A stretch of 64,000 nt of DNA from contig VZRS01001707.1 in assembly GCA_013398055.1 (NCBI GenBank), positions 59,330 through 123,329 on the forward strand, written 5' to 3'. The notes under the pieces were generated by a model that was given only the letters and a program-made list of their open reading frames with translations, was not told the DNA's origin and did no database searches. Source of the DNA: Ifrita kowaldi. Lineage: Eukaryota > Chordata > Aves > Passeriformes > Cinclosomatidae. This document shows positions 1 through 12,570 of this stretch, piece by piece. The first letter of the stretch is position 1. Each line of letters opens with the position of its first letter. The position numbers and the translations under genes were made by a program.

Positions 1-129
1 ACAGCTCTTCAAACCGAAGGAATTTCCCCATAACCAGGAAGAAGAGTTGCGTTATTATTTATGGCGGTTTTTTTCCGCAAATCGTCACAATCTTCTTTTT
101 AATTTCCCAAAATTATTCATTACAGTCAG

Positions 130-340
130 AATCACAGAATATTCTGAGTTGAAATGGACCCTCAGGGATCATCAAAGCCCAGCTCCTGACCCTGCAGAAG
201 ACACCCCAAGAGTCACACCCTGTGCTTGAGAGCATTGTGCAAATGCTTCTTGAACTCTGTCAGGCTTGGTGCTGTGACCACTTCCCTGGGCAGCCTGTTC
301 CAGTGCCCAACCACCCTCTGGGTAAAAAACCTTTTTCTAA
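130..340 (-). mobile_element. CR1 LINE 3' fragment, minus orientation
   Basis: It opens with aatcacagaat, the complement of the CR1 3' terminal repeat. The CR1 consensus-like stretches gggcagcctgttccagtgcc and ccaccctctgggtaaaaaac follow. It is diverged and non-coding. Confidence 0.9.
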
Positions 341-1019
341 TACACGGCGATATTGCCAACTTTAGCTCCTGCTGATTAGTTTTCGCCACAAACTAACATT
401 CATTAAGATATGATTTAGATAATAAATGGCATATTGTAAAAAATGTGGATTAATAATACACAAAATTATACCCAAAAAATTGGCTTCCCCATTTCCAGAA
501 TCCACCTCTAAAATTAGCACACTGTTCTTCATCTTTAGAGGTCTCGAACAAAGCCTGAAGCCCACAAGGACTCAGCCCTACCTGACTGCCAGCAGCTTAA
601 TTCATAACACAGTGCAAAACAGAAGGGAGAGAGCAAAATTATATCCCTGCTTGTCCTTTTTTGAATCAAGTTCTGACTTTGCACCCAGCAAAGTGCTTGG
701 AAAATTACAGCTACTGCTGGGGAAACATTATCTTATTCAGCCAGCAAGTAAGAGTTGCTGCAGACAACAGATGGGATTTCACAAGGGAGATCAACAGTTG
801 TTCCAGCACACTCTTCAAGAAAGCTACCTCCCCTCTGCGGGATCACAGGCAGTCACCCACACAGAAATGTAAAAGCAGTTCGGCTCCAATGGCAAGGGAA
901 AAAAAATAGAGAGGTTTGTACTTGGTTTGACTGCCACTGCAGTGCTGTGAAAATTTGTGATTATCCAGCAAAATATAATTATTACTTTTTTTGTGCGCTG
1001 GGGGAGGGAATTCTGTGCT
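341..1019. other. Intergenic, nothing recognised
   Basis: The short open frames here show no family resemblance or coding bias. No repeat was recognised. Confidence 0.6.
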
Positions 1020-1245
1020 TCACCGGGCACAGCGCTTCTCCTGCAGGAGCGGAGTCCTGCTCGAATTACTGTGCGGCATCACGAAGGCGCTCGGGTACGG
1101 GCAGAACTGGAGCGTGATTGCAGCCCAGCCCGGGGAGAGCCGGCCGGGGCCCGAGCCAAGCTGCGCTTGACTCGCCGCCAGCGTTGCCTTGGCGGAGCGT
1201 AGGCAGAGGCACGCTCGGCAAACAGCTCTGCCCCAGCGAGATGGT
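1020..1245. promoter_or_regulatory. CpG-island-like segment, possible promoter or first exon of an unseen gene
   Basis: A short block with roughly twenty CpG dinucleotides (for example cgaaggcgctcgggtacggg and ccggccggggcccg) is flanked on both sides by AT-rich, CpG-poor DNA. No convincing start codon with a long frame was found in it. In the human order the gene beyond ADPRHL1 is GRTP1, transcribed leftward, so this could be its 5' end. That link is inference only. Confidence 0.45.
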
Positions 1246-3269
1246 CACAGTCTCACAGAAAATCCTTGGCAGAGGTGGGAATAGGAGGCAATGTTGTCCC
1301 ACGGAAGAAAAGAAGGAAGACTCAGGCAGAATATCCTCTTCTCTAAATTTTGAAGGCACAGGCTTCAGCCACAGAGTTAGACTTCATCTGTCAACATCAG
1401 GCTCTTTAGTGCTATGCCCTTTAAAATGGATCCATCAAAAATTCCCTGCAAACAGCAGATTGTTTCTGTGATTAATTAAGGTACATCTGCAGTGCATCAA
1501 GGGTAGCCTTGTCTATAGCACAGTGTACTTTTACTCAAGCCTCAAATGTTATGAACAGTTTCTGTTGCTCTAACACAAACACAACTGTGTGCCTGACTCA
1601 GGTTTATGCCTGTTAGACACAAAAGCTCCCATTAAGAATGCTTAGGTTATAATTGATTAATAGAAATAATTCCTAAATTTCAGCACAATAATTGGATCCC
1701 TATATTTTGTCTGATAATATGAGCCAGCCCACTGTCTGGCAAGAGATAATACCTTGGTTGTCCTTCCCAGGGTATCAATGCTGCTCTCTTCTGGGCAGAT
1801 GATATCATGTTGCTTTTAAAGGCATTCAAAGAAACTAATGCACAAACCCTCGAATCTGAAAACTGCATGTGCTTGGTGGTGTGATCAGCAGCAGAGGATA
1901 CTATTTACTTTTGATCCTTTACTTCTGAAGGAGCTGGTGACAGTGGCAGAGTGCAAAAGGGCAGGCTTAGCTGACGTTCAGAGCAGTGAAGCTCACGGCC
2001 TTCCTATCTGCCACCTGGTGCAAAAGGAAATATACTTTTTATAACTTCTCCCCCACCCTGTTTTTGCATCCGAACCTTATCCCTGAAGTTTTTATGTTAT
2101 GGTGAATGTGTTTGGTAGAAATTCTCATTGTTCTGCTGCCAGAGTAAGTCCTTAAAATAGTGACTTCCCTCTAAGGGTAGGCATTTAGATGTGTTCCCTG
2201 CAAAGGCAGATGAAGCCAGCAGATGAATGTTTCACAGGCTGAGGCGTTCAAAGCTTTGCTTGTCTCATACCCTGCATTTTAGTGAGCAAGGCTTCCCTTC
2301 TTGTGTTTGCAGAGCAGTTGCTAAATAACAATACCAGGATGATTCTCAGCCTTATCAGGAATTAGTCTGGAGTGGCTTTATGCTTCCTAAGGCTGTGAAA
2401 TGTGTGCTATGTCACCTACGTTTGATGTATCAGCAGTGCTGAAATGTGGTCCAGCTCCTCACTTAACACCCCTCAGCCGTTGTTACTCTTAAGGCCAGAA
2501 AGCGAGAAGGAGCATCAGGAGAAATTCCCTAATAATATTTGTGCTGGAAGTATTTTTTGAGTGCCTGTGGGGACCATAAGGATTCTTTATCCATCCGAGA
2601 ATGGAAGAAATATATTTATTATTTTATATATCAGAAATGTGGCTGGTTTTTTTCCCCTGAGGTTCTTTTTTGCTGACTTCAGGGAGGCCAAAGAATGGAA
2701 ATTGTTAGGGGAAAGAAAAGCATTATAGGACCAAGAAAGAATAAGGTGTGAATATAAGTGTACATGGATATACTGTGCCTAATATTTTTAAAACAGGATG
2801 GGTGAATCTGTTCATAAGAAGTACCAGTGAGAAACACCATTTCCAGCAAAGGTAGCAGCTCTGCTTTTTCAGATCCAGACAGGAGTTTAAACCTTTTAAA
2901 AACCTTAACTTCTCACAAAATGGTTTAATAGCCCCTGTTTAAAAAATAAGAATGCAGCATCATTGGAGAAGAGATAAAAAAATAATTCTCACTACTTACT
3001 GGGTGCTGTAGTATCCTAAGCAAGGGATGAAATTCCCACAGCATTCATGGCTTCCCTAGCTCATGTGATTTTCCATACAGCCACTCACCTTTGTGTCTGT
3101 ACTTAGTTAACCACACCACACAAGAGTACTCTGCTTCCTTGGAGCTCTATTCTGCATCATTTGTCTTGAGCTACTTTCCTGTGACCTGAAGTGAATCTGC
3201 TGCTCCATACTTGGGGAAAACAGTTAAGGTTAAGTAGATTTGGCAGTACAGAATATCCAGTAAGAAGTA
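1246..3269. other. Intergenic, nothing recognised
   Basis: AT-rich unique sequence. I see no conserved coding frame or known repeat. Confidence 0.6.
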
Positions 3270-3422
3270 AACATATATATATGAATATATATATACACAT
3301 ATATGTATGTATATATACACACACACACATATATGAACATATATATACGAAGCCACTATATATATCTATATCTATATCTATATCTATATCTATATCTATA
3401 TCTATATCTATATCTATATATC
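3270..3422. repeat. Compound microsatellite: (TA)n/(CA)n then (TATATC)n
   Basis: Alternating TA and CA runs from 3270 to about 3345 are followed by about ten near-perfect copies of the hexamer TATATC from 3361 to 3422. Confidence 0.95.
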
Positions 3423-6400
3423 ACTGCTTGTCTCTATTCTAACCTAGACATAATGTCCTCCAGGACCAGACAACTCATCCAGCTAATGAAGTTGAGGAAT
3501 GCAACCATCACATCCAGACACCTTTAGTTCCTGTTACAACCAGCTACCTACCAAGTTTACTCAATCCTCACCTACCTATGGATTAAGGCTCTCAATCCAT
3601 AATGAAATGTAATGAAATGCTGAACTTGCTCCATGTTTTTGTCCCAGAAAATTGCATCATGCTTACGTAATTGTAGTCTGCAGGCCTGATTGAACCTGTT
3701 CACGTGAATTGTTCCATCAGCATTCACTGAACTTTAGAACAGATTGCATAGCAAGGACAGAAATGTATTTTAAAAAATTAATTTCCACTATTCCCTAAAG
3801 GCTTCACAGCTTCATGTCTATGAAGGTTACTAGCTGTTAGGACAAGTTACATCCACATGTAGTCTGGGAGCTGCCAGTATTTTGATTATTCTCGGTATGA
3901 CTGTGGCCCCAGGATTCAAAGCATACTGATAAGAGCATCTATAAAAAGGAGCTCTAGAGCTTGCTGCACAGCGCTGCAGCTGCCTAGAAAATCAACATTA
4001 CCCATGTAAACCTCTGCAGAAAGGTTTCTGCACTCAGCTGCCATCCTCCAGCTGCGTGAGAAAAGAAGGCTCAAGGCTGTAAGTGACAATACTGGAAACA
4101 GCAGGGGAAGAGAAATTATATGGTAGTGCCCTCAGTGTGAAAAATACAGCAAAATTATATGTCAAAAGTGATATGGGAAAGATATTTGAACATTATTAGC
4201 AGGAAGCATTCCTAAGGCAGGGACAAGGGTGTCCTTAGGAAAAAGGTCAGTAGCTATCACAGATCAGTAACCCAATGGTGTGGAATTGAGTAGAGCAGGA
4301 GAGAAGTTCATGAATCTACCTTAGGTTAATCTGCAACTCTGTAAAACGTGTTCGTTTTTCAACTGACAAAGTGAAGTATTTTCTAGATGGCTTTGTTGTG
4401 TTTATTTTGTTTTTCCTTATCTACTTGAATGATCATGAGGGGTATGCTGAAAGCCCTTTAAATCACCCTGATGATGTTTACCTTCCTGGCTGCATGAGTA
4501 CAAGGCTTATAACTGAACTTTGAAATTTCCTAGGGAGAGATGACAGACAAAATTGGAGATTATTAACTCCTTACTTGCACCATCCCCTTTTCTTTCTCGT
4601 CCCCAGTTGTGAAGGTATCCTGCCTAGTAAATCTGGTAGCTCAAACATCTACTGATTAGGGATGGGCTTTAATTTGGATGTTCTCTGTCTGTCTACTATG
4701 ATTTCACGTTTGGTCCTAGTTGAAAAAAGATAATTTCTCCTGGCCTTTGATTGCTTCTGCATTAGGATTCCTCTGCAAGGACTCTCATTTCAGTTGTCTC
4801 AAGTAGTATCCTAATCTGTAAGAAACAGGTAGAGTTATCATTACAGGTCTTTAAATACAGTATTTGTAAATACATGGTATTAGCTGTGAAGAACATTATC
4901 TGTTTCACTTAGTCGTCTGTATGCAGTAAGGCGTTTCTCTAAAAATAATGCATTAAGTAAAAAAAATTCTTAAAGTAACTACATGATTTGCTGTAAAGAG
5001 ACGAAGGTATATTTACCCACTCAGGAACAGACGTCCATTTCACACATGGAATAAGGATGAGTTTTGTAGGAGCACAGATGTGAAGTTGCTGTAATTAAAT
5101 ACTATTTTATAATGCATACATACAGGGGTACTGAGTTTAAGTCAGATCAGCAAATTCCCTTCCTGTGAGTTCCAAGCTTTGGAGTGTTGAACTCTGCAGA
5201 AGGTAATGTGCTCCCAAGGAGGTTGTTCTTCACCATAGTTTTCTGCATGTTTATTCCCTACACATTTTTCAAACTCACAGCCTGAAAGAAAAAGAAGTTT
5301 TGTGAAAACCTAAAACTGGCTTTGACAGCAAGAGCAAGTGAAGCTTCTTGGAACTGCAAGGTTGTAGCAGCAACCATCAGTACAGACATGCCTCAGTATT
5401 TACATGGGATCAGGATATCAGCTGAAGTATCATGTTTATAAATTCCTTTGGAAGGGAAGAAACTTTGATTGCAACATCTAGGATCAAATTATGACTTTCT
5501 TCTGGCTTACTTTGTCAGGTTACAAATTATATCGTGACTAATACTGGAGGAAAAATGTCATTCTCATTTTGTGTTAAGTTGCAGATAAATGTCCCTAGTA
5601 CTATCACAAACTGATACATTGTCAAAATTGAAATAATTTGATTTTCCTTTTTCATATTTCAGGTATTTCTGACACTGTTCTTTCCCATCTCAGGGTAATC
5701 ACATTGAAGAGGGAAGCGTAACATTGAAAACCAGCAGCAACATTTTTGTATTTCCATGGTTTGCTGCATAATTAGATACAAAAATAGTATGTTCTCAGTC
5801 AGCTGTTTGATCCCTTTTTCCATTCAAAGTGTAACTCTTTTGTCAACAAAACACCAGTTTGTTCTTTTCAACTGAGAAATTTTATTTTAGCTGTGTATGA
5901 ATTAAAGAAAATTATAGAACTTAATTTGCTGTAATTATTCAGGGAGCCATAGCAATCATTGAGTGTGACAGTGCTGCACATTTGTATTGCTTCTGCAACA
6001 AGTACCATTTTGGTGTTTTCTTATTTCTCAAAAACATATTTTTCAAAAATTTTCTGCTCAGAAACTCCAATTGTCTTATTTTTATAATTTCCTTTTACAT
6101 GACATCTTGCCACTGCCAATCCTCCATGAGCAGTTGCTAATTTTCTGAACACAGTCAAGTAAGCTTTATGATAATTATTGTCTTTCCTGATCTATGCAAA
6201 GTAATTTTTTTATATGGTTGCAAAAGTGCAATTGTTGTCTTATTAGGTGTTGATGGAACATTGTTGATGAAAAATTGACTATAGTCATAATCCATATGTA
6301 GATGTAAATCAACTCACGAAAATACGCAAGCAATACTTAGAATTGACCATTAGAGTTGTGGACATGCCTTGTAGGGGCCCTGATTCTCTGCCACACTCAG

Positions 6401-7436
6401 TTACAGTTTAGGACATGATATCTATGCGTGATGAAAACAGCTAGAATTCTAAAGAATGACTGTATAAGTAATTCCAGCTGCAATTCTCTTTACTCTGTCC
6501 TCTCTCAGACACAGGTTTTTGTATTTTGAAGGCAGCATAAATGCCCTGTATAAAATTTGTTGAGAATTACAGACTTTGAAAATTTAATGTTTCTTTATAT
6601 GTGGGCAACAGATTAGTTTGTATAAATGAAACACTTTTCAACAAAGAAAGGTCAGATTCAATCCCACAGAAATCAACGGAATGGGCTGAGTGTTCTTCAT
6701 GCCTCTTAATAATTTTCAGTTCTTTGTTTCATCCTGTTCTAGCCCCTGGGGTTCAAGCAGCTGTGGCAGTCAAGGATCAGAGAGAGTGTATGAATCACTC
6801 AAGAAGAGATGATTCTCCTCCAGTGTGAAAATCTGTCACTCAGGCCTTCTCTCAAGAAAAAAGGTAGTTTCTCTCTCCAGCTCCAGTGCCCAGCTCTGAA
6901 ACCCACCCAACTCTTGGAGCCTTCCAAGGCGCAACACAGACTTGCTGATCCAGAAAAAACAGTGCTGGGAAGATCTAGCACTCCTCCTAGCCAGAAATAT
7001 CCAGTCTCTGCTTGAAGGAATGAACTGTCTCTCATGAAATATATTACATGTGGCTGCTCTGTCTCTCATGTGGCATTTCTTTGCTTGTGTTACAAAAAAT
7101 AGAGGCGGGGGCTGTACATTAAAGCAGGTCAAATCATAAATGTGAAATGTATAGTCACAGTTTTAATTTGCATCTGAGTAGGAAGGGAAAGTAAACATGA
7201 AGGAGCTGCAAGTAGAACAAAAGCAAGTTCAGCCTTCCATCTGGTAGACAAAACCTGCTGGTGCATTGGATATTGTGCAGAACAATGCAGAATTTCCCCC
7301 CTGCGCATCACAGGATCAATTATTGCTCACAGCAAAGTTGCAAGTATAGCACCTATATGCAAGCTGAGAATCAAATGGTCAGATACCAGGAAGATGGACA
7401 CCTTGCTGAGAACTTCCTTAGATTCACCCAGTACTT
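3423..7436. other. Intergenic, nothing recognised
   Basis: Four kilobases of AT-rich unique sequence. No gene, known repeat or CpG cluster was recognised. Confidence 0.55.
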
Positions 7437-7508
7437 CAGAAAAGAAAAAAACAAAAAACAAAAAAAAAACCAAAAAAAAAAACCAAAAAAAAAAAGAAAA
7501 AAAAAAGA
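7437..7508. repeat. A-rich low-complexity tract
   Basis: Long A runs are broken by single G or CC. The lysine-rich open frames across it are artefacts of this composition. Confidence 0.95.
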
Positions 7509-9670
7509 GGGGACTCTTGGAAGTCCTCTTCTACGGAGAACTCAGCTTTCAAAGTGCACACAGTATTCATGAGCATGACTGGGACTTACTCTGTGGGGAA
7601 AACCACTGGTGGTTCTTTTGATTTCACTGGCTGTATTTTAGAGTACTGCTGTGTGGTTACTACAGGGGGTGGTCAGAGTTCACAGTGTAGGTTCTAGCAT
7701 GAAACAAATGCAGGATTAGCAAGGTGTTGTATTTCCCACAGCAGTGATATTATGTCCCTGACAATACCTTTCATATTCCCAGGAGAGAAAGCTAATGCTG
7801 GTCCTTGCAGTCAAGCTTATGTAGTGATAATAAACAGTACTTAAAAACCTCACAGTTGTTGTCAAGGGTCCTCACAAAGGGTCATTTGTAATGAAACAAA
7901 AGACAGCTCTGGTGGGCTGATTTCCGGGAAGAAGTAACAATTAGGTAACACTTACATAAGAATCAATGTCTGGCTTTAGCTTTTCAATGGTCTGATTTGC
8001 TGCTCCAGCACCCTTCAGTACCTTTTGTAAATACATCCTCCTGTGCAGTTATTGGCTTTTGCAACTTGCACTCCCCTGACTCACAGAGCTACTTTCAGTT
8101 GTCTGGGTCCAGCCTGCATTTAACATTTCTTGCTATACAATTTTGAAAACCAGTGGAGTAACATCAAATAATAATTGAGAAATTTGCAGCAGATGATTGC
8201 AAGGAGCAAAGCCACAAACACTGAAATATTGATAAAAAGGACATGCAAGATGCTTATCTTGTCACTTCCATTTTACCACTTACCTCTAATTAAACTAAAA
8301 AACAAAGGCATGTTGGATCTCCTCCCTGAACATACATACTGCAATACAGTAATTGAGTTGATGGTCTGTACTATTAAAGATGGGTAAAAGTAGTTTAGAA
8401 AAGGTGAGACAAAATCTGTCTTTGATGAATGTGAGGAGAGATGAGGCAGGACACCACAAAGAATCACTGCATCAGGGTTTTTGCAGCTCTAATTTGAACA
8501 TGGTCTTCTTTTTAGAAGACCTGTTGTACATACCAAGAACACTAATGACTGCTAGAAGAGACAGCCACGTTCCTAGAGCCAATGACATCATGTGCAGGTC
8601 TCAGGATATAACTAAAGCATGTGCTTGGCAAATAGTAATAAGAAGTAAATAATTCTTTTTGTTTCCATCAAATCGAATTATGCTTTTATTTTGCCTCTCT
8701 TTTCCTTTCAGAAATTAGTCCTGAGAGTAATTTTACAGCCTTTAGTTCTTACAATTTAATGGAGTGAATGACTTTTCTACAAAATTCTGCCTTTTTATGT
8801 TTTGTGTGTGTTATGGACAGAAACCATGATTTCCCATTGACTTCATTTTATTGCTATTCTGTGATCCTTGTAAGATTTTGGGAAGCAAAGCAATCCCTAC
8901 AAAGAAACCTGTCTCCCCTGTTACTGGATGGTTAGAAAAGCAAAGAAGAAGACTCTGTAATCTCTGGCAGGAGACATGCAAACACATTTGCCATATAGAT
9001 CCACATTTGTAAAAGGGGCATCCTGAGCTGGCCCAGAATAAGGGAGATATTGCAAGGCAATATTCCATCTTGGCTTTTGCCAAGGGCGTCTTTCTTATCA
9101 CCATTTACTACTAGCAAGCTGTTCACGCACAGATCTACCCACAGTGCTGATAATGATGATGTTCACAAGTGATAAAGCAGCCTCATTAGAAAAGTTTCCG
9201 ACTGGCTGTGGTGGCTGGGGAATGCAAGTTGCGTGGTAAGCAGCAGGGAGTCAGAGAGACCAGTTTGATCAATGCCTGCAGCAGAATAACACCCAAAGAA
9301 ATCACTGTGCAGACACTATCAATGAATGTCAAAAGTGCCTTGAAGTAAATTGTGGAGGATTTGATTGTCGATATCAGCAAAATACCATTCAGACTTTGTC
9401 AACTGTGGAAAAGGGAAAGAAAGAGCCAGAACCTACCAAATGTAAGGGCTCCAACTAGGCAAAGCCACTTAGCTGTTGGTTTGTGCTCAGTGCAGGTACT
9501 GAGCCCACTGCAGACACAGCATAGAACTGTAGTGTCATTGAAACTGTGGGAATCAAAGAAACTCTCCAACACCGCCTTTTAGGTGTTAGAGAATCAGGCA
9601 TTACTTTATTCTGGCCAGGATGTGCAATGGAAATCCTTCCATCCACACATGACAATAGTATCAGGGCATC
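7509..9670. other. Intergenic, nothing recognised
   Basis: Unique sequence with no recognisable gene or element. Confidence 0.55.
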
Positions 9671-9740
9671 ATTTCAGATGGAAATGACTTTTAAGATCGT
9701 TGAGTTCAACCATTAACCCAGCGCTCCCAAATCCACCTTT
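9671..9740 (-). mobile_element. Short CR1 LINE fragment, minus orientation
   Basis: The stretch atggaaatgacttttaagat followed by cgttgagttcaaccattaac and ccagcgctcccaaatccacc matches the recurring CR1 3'-region pattern (aagaccttaagatcat...agtccaacc...taacccagcactgcc). Confidence 0.7.
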
Positions 9741-12177
9741 TGCCCTGAAGTGGCAGAACTTTGCAGAAATCGGGAGGGGGCATGGGGGGTGGGGAGGCAG
9801 GAAGGGAGGGGAACTCCAAAAATGGCTTGTGTAACATGGAAAAGCCCGTGCTCTTCTTAGAGAGAGATTGCCAGTGGTGCAGTCTTCCTTTCAGCCCTGC
9901 ACAACCATATCATCTAAATGACAACCAAACCCTGAGATTATTTTTGTCCGCAGTAATCTGGAAAAGCAGTTGAATGATTTCCATCCTATAAAATAAAAAG
10001 TACACTCTGTGCCAAGTGGTAATAGGGCTTTAAGACCTCCATGATTTGGTACTCCTCAGTCCCTGTGGCAGCTTTACTGTCAACTGAGCCTGGAAGCCCA
10101 GTGTGCATCAGGAAAGGCAGAGATAATGGCATTAAAGGTCTTGCAGCAAGGAAAGGAGGCTTAGTCAGCCAAAATTGCTGAGTTTTATCAGCCAAAAAGT
10201 GCTGTGTGTGCAAAGGGAATGCCCCCAGGCTGGTGAAATATGCTGTGGAGGTATTGCCTCTGCTCCCCTTAGCTTTGCCCACATGACTCACAAGCTGTTG
10301 TGGGGTCAAAGACAAGCTATTAAAATCTAGGAATGAAGTAGAGTCTCTGGATTGCTGGAGGGATGAGTTACCAAGTCCTGCTCTTTGCCAGCAACATGCT
10401 CTTCTGGGCATAAATCAATGTTTCCTCTTTCCTTCCACTCAGCCTTTGCTGTGCATTTCTCCTTTCCTGGAACTGTAGGAAGCCTCCACCGTCTTCTGTG
10501 CTCCGCAGCTGCTGATTGTCGTGGAGCTGTTGATTGCCCTGCAGCAGCCCCAAGAAAGCTCCTGTCACGGCAGCAGCCCTGCAGCACTGGGTGTTGGATG
10601 AGCAGAGGGAAAGCCACGGGCAAATACACTCGTGTATGTGTCCAGGTTCTTGCAAAACCCACCCATTCCCATGGGCAAGGAGGGGGACAGTGGCAGCAGT
10701 GGCAGAGCAAGAGGAGACTGGTGTTTATATGAAATTTTGGATCAGGGTTGCATTACAGAACACAGCCCTTATGGTCATGTGGCTTGTAGAGATGAACACG
10801 ATGGCAGAGCTCAGCCCTGGTGCACTCTGAAGCAGGCCTGGCTTGTGTGCTGTGCATTTATGGTCTGATAGCTGAGGAAGCATCCTTCTGCCATGCTGGG
10901 AATGTCAAAGGGGATGCTGCTACCTGCTTGGCAGCAATACTGGCAGTAGCACCAGCTGCCTGTCCCTTGTGCTGCCCAGAGCTCCAAGGTGCAGAGGACT
11001 CAGCCTTCCTTACCAGGCTCCTCCGCAGCTGGGGTGGTGGCAGAGGGAAAAATCCCAAGGTATCCAAGGATGAGTGGGTACTGCCCTAGAGCACAGGAGG
11101 GGTGGAAATGCCTTCCCCACTTCCCCCAGTATTTCAGTTGTTTTAGTTATTCGAGCACCCAGTTCTCACCAAAATTGAGGTTTGCTGCCAGAATGCAGTA
11201 TGTGTGTATCTGTGTAGCTGATCAAAATAGCACATTCAAAATGTTGGAGTTTTTTTAATATCTGTGAGTGCTTTCTTTAACAAAATAGCAGTGAAACTTC
11301 AGAATGGAAAGATTACTACATTACTGAAAACTCTGTTTTCAGGGTTTTCCCAGGAATTAATGAGCAGCTGCATGTTGGAAAGAAATTCTTTCTCATGAGG
11401 CCCTTGGGAGGGCTCAGGCATCTTCATTGAACAATAACTGGAAAATTTGACCCAGAGAGCAAGTTCTCTATGTTTCTTGGAAACACATGATTCATGTTCC
11501 AGTCTCATTATGTAGCCCTTGAACAAGACAGAAATGCAAGGGGAAAAGTAGGAAAGTAGAAAGGAAGAGAGGGAAGCCAGCAATAGGAAATGCATGTGTC
11601 ACAGGATGAGCTTAGCAGAGTTTCCATGCGGGCAGTGAGGGAAAAACATATATTCCTTTGTCTATTAAAAGTACTCTTTGTAACATCTGATTTTTACTTT
11701 TGTGAAGTATTCATAATTTTTCTTTTGTGAATTAGTGAAAGAATCCAGACGAGTTTAAAACACAAACACGGATTTTGTAAAAAACAGATATGAAAAACAT
11801 ATTTTCCTAGAAATATGTGGTGATTTGGTGGGGCCCAGACTCAGAATTTTTGAACTCTTTGGAGAATTTAACTCATTGTGGCACAGAGATCAGTAACACT
11901 GCAAGTCATTGCTTCAGTCTTAATCTTGGAGCTTGCTGTGGGACCTTTGGAGTCAGTGAATATGGGTATCTCTTAATTCATGTCTGTGTATTACTAAAGA
12001 CTGTAGGGGGACCAGAAAATGATTGGATGATCATCATATATATGTTGCTTCACCTTGAAGAGCAGTCTTAATGATTTTGTGCTGTGGACTGTGGTTGCTG
12101 CTGAAGTGGGTAGTAAAGATCCCAATTTCCATTACACAGAGTAATGTTTAATGATCAGCTGAAGTATTGATATTACC
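9741..12177. other. Intergenic, nothing recognised
   Basis: Moderately GC-rich around 10.4-11.1 kb, with overlapping open frames on both strands. None shows a recognisable protein family. Confidence 0.5.
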
Positions 12178-12570
12178 ATCTTCGGGGCAATATCTTCATG
12201 CCTGGGAAACAGCTGGTCGTGCACGCAAAATGAAGCATTGTGGGAAAACTGTTGGGCAGGGTGAAGAGTTAACTCTTAGCTATCATCTTCGGGTAGAATT
12301 TGTTTTTCAGACTCCCTTAAGGATACAGGGCTTTTCCTCGTCAGCAAAAAGACACATCTCCACATGGCAAACTCGCCCTCTGCAGGCCAGTGAGACAACT
12401 CGCCAAGGACGGGGAAAAACAGCCGCACAAGCTCAGGGACACCTTGCTTACGGTGGTCTTAGGTTTTACTCCTCTTTTGTGCATCATTTAACAACAGGAG
12501 ATCGCTCTCTGGGTGTTATCCCAAAGAAGTTTAGAGTGTCTGTCTCTGGAGCGCAATCCTATCCCCAGAA
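12178..12570. other. CpG-enriched segment inside a 196-codon open frame, unidentified
   Basis: CpG is clearly denser here than in the AT-rich flanks. A plus-strand frame stays open from 12167 to 12757; its first ATG is near 12230. No protein family, signal peptide or domain was recognised. It may be chance, an old element such as a solitary LTR, or a regulatory sequence. Confidence 0.3.

Noticed and set aside
7261..7621. Lysine-rich plus-strand open frames
   Set aside because: They are created by the A-rich tract at 7437-7508; the flanking residues resemble nothing.
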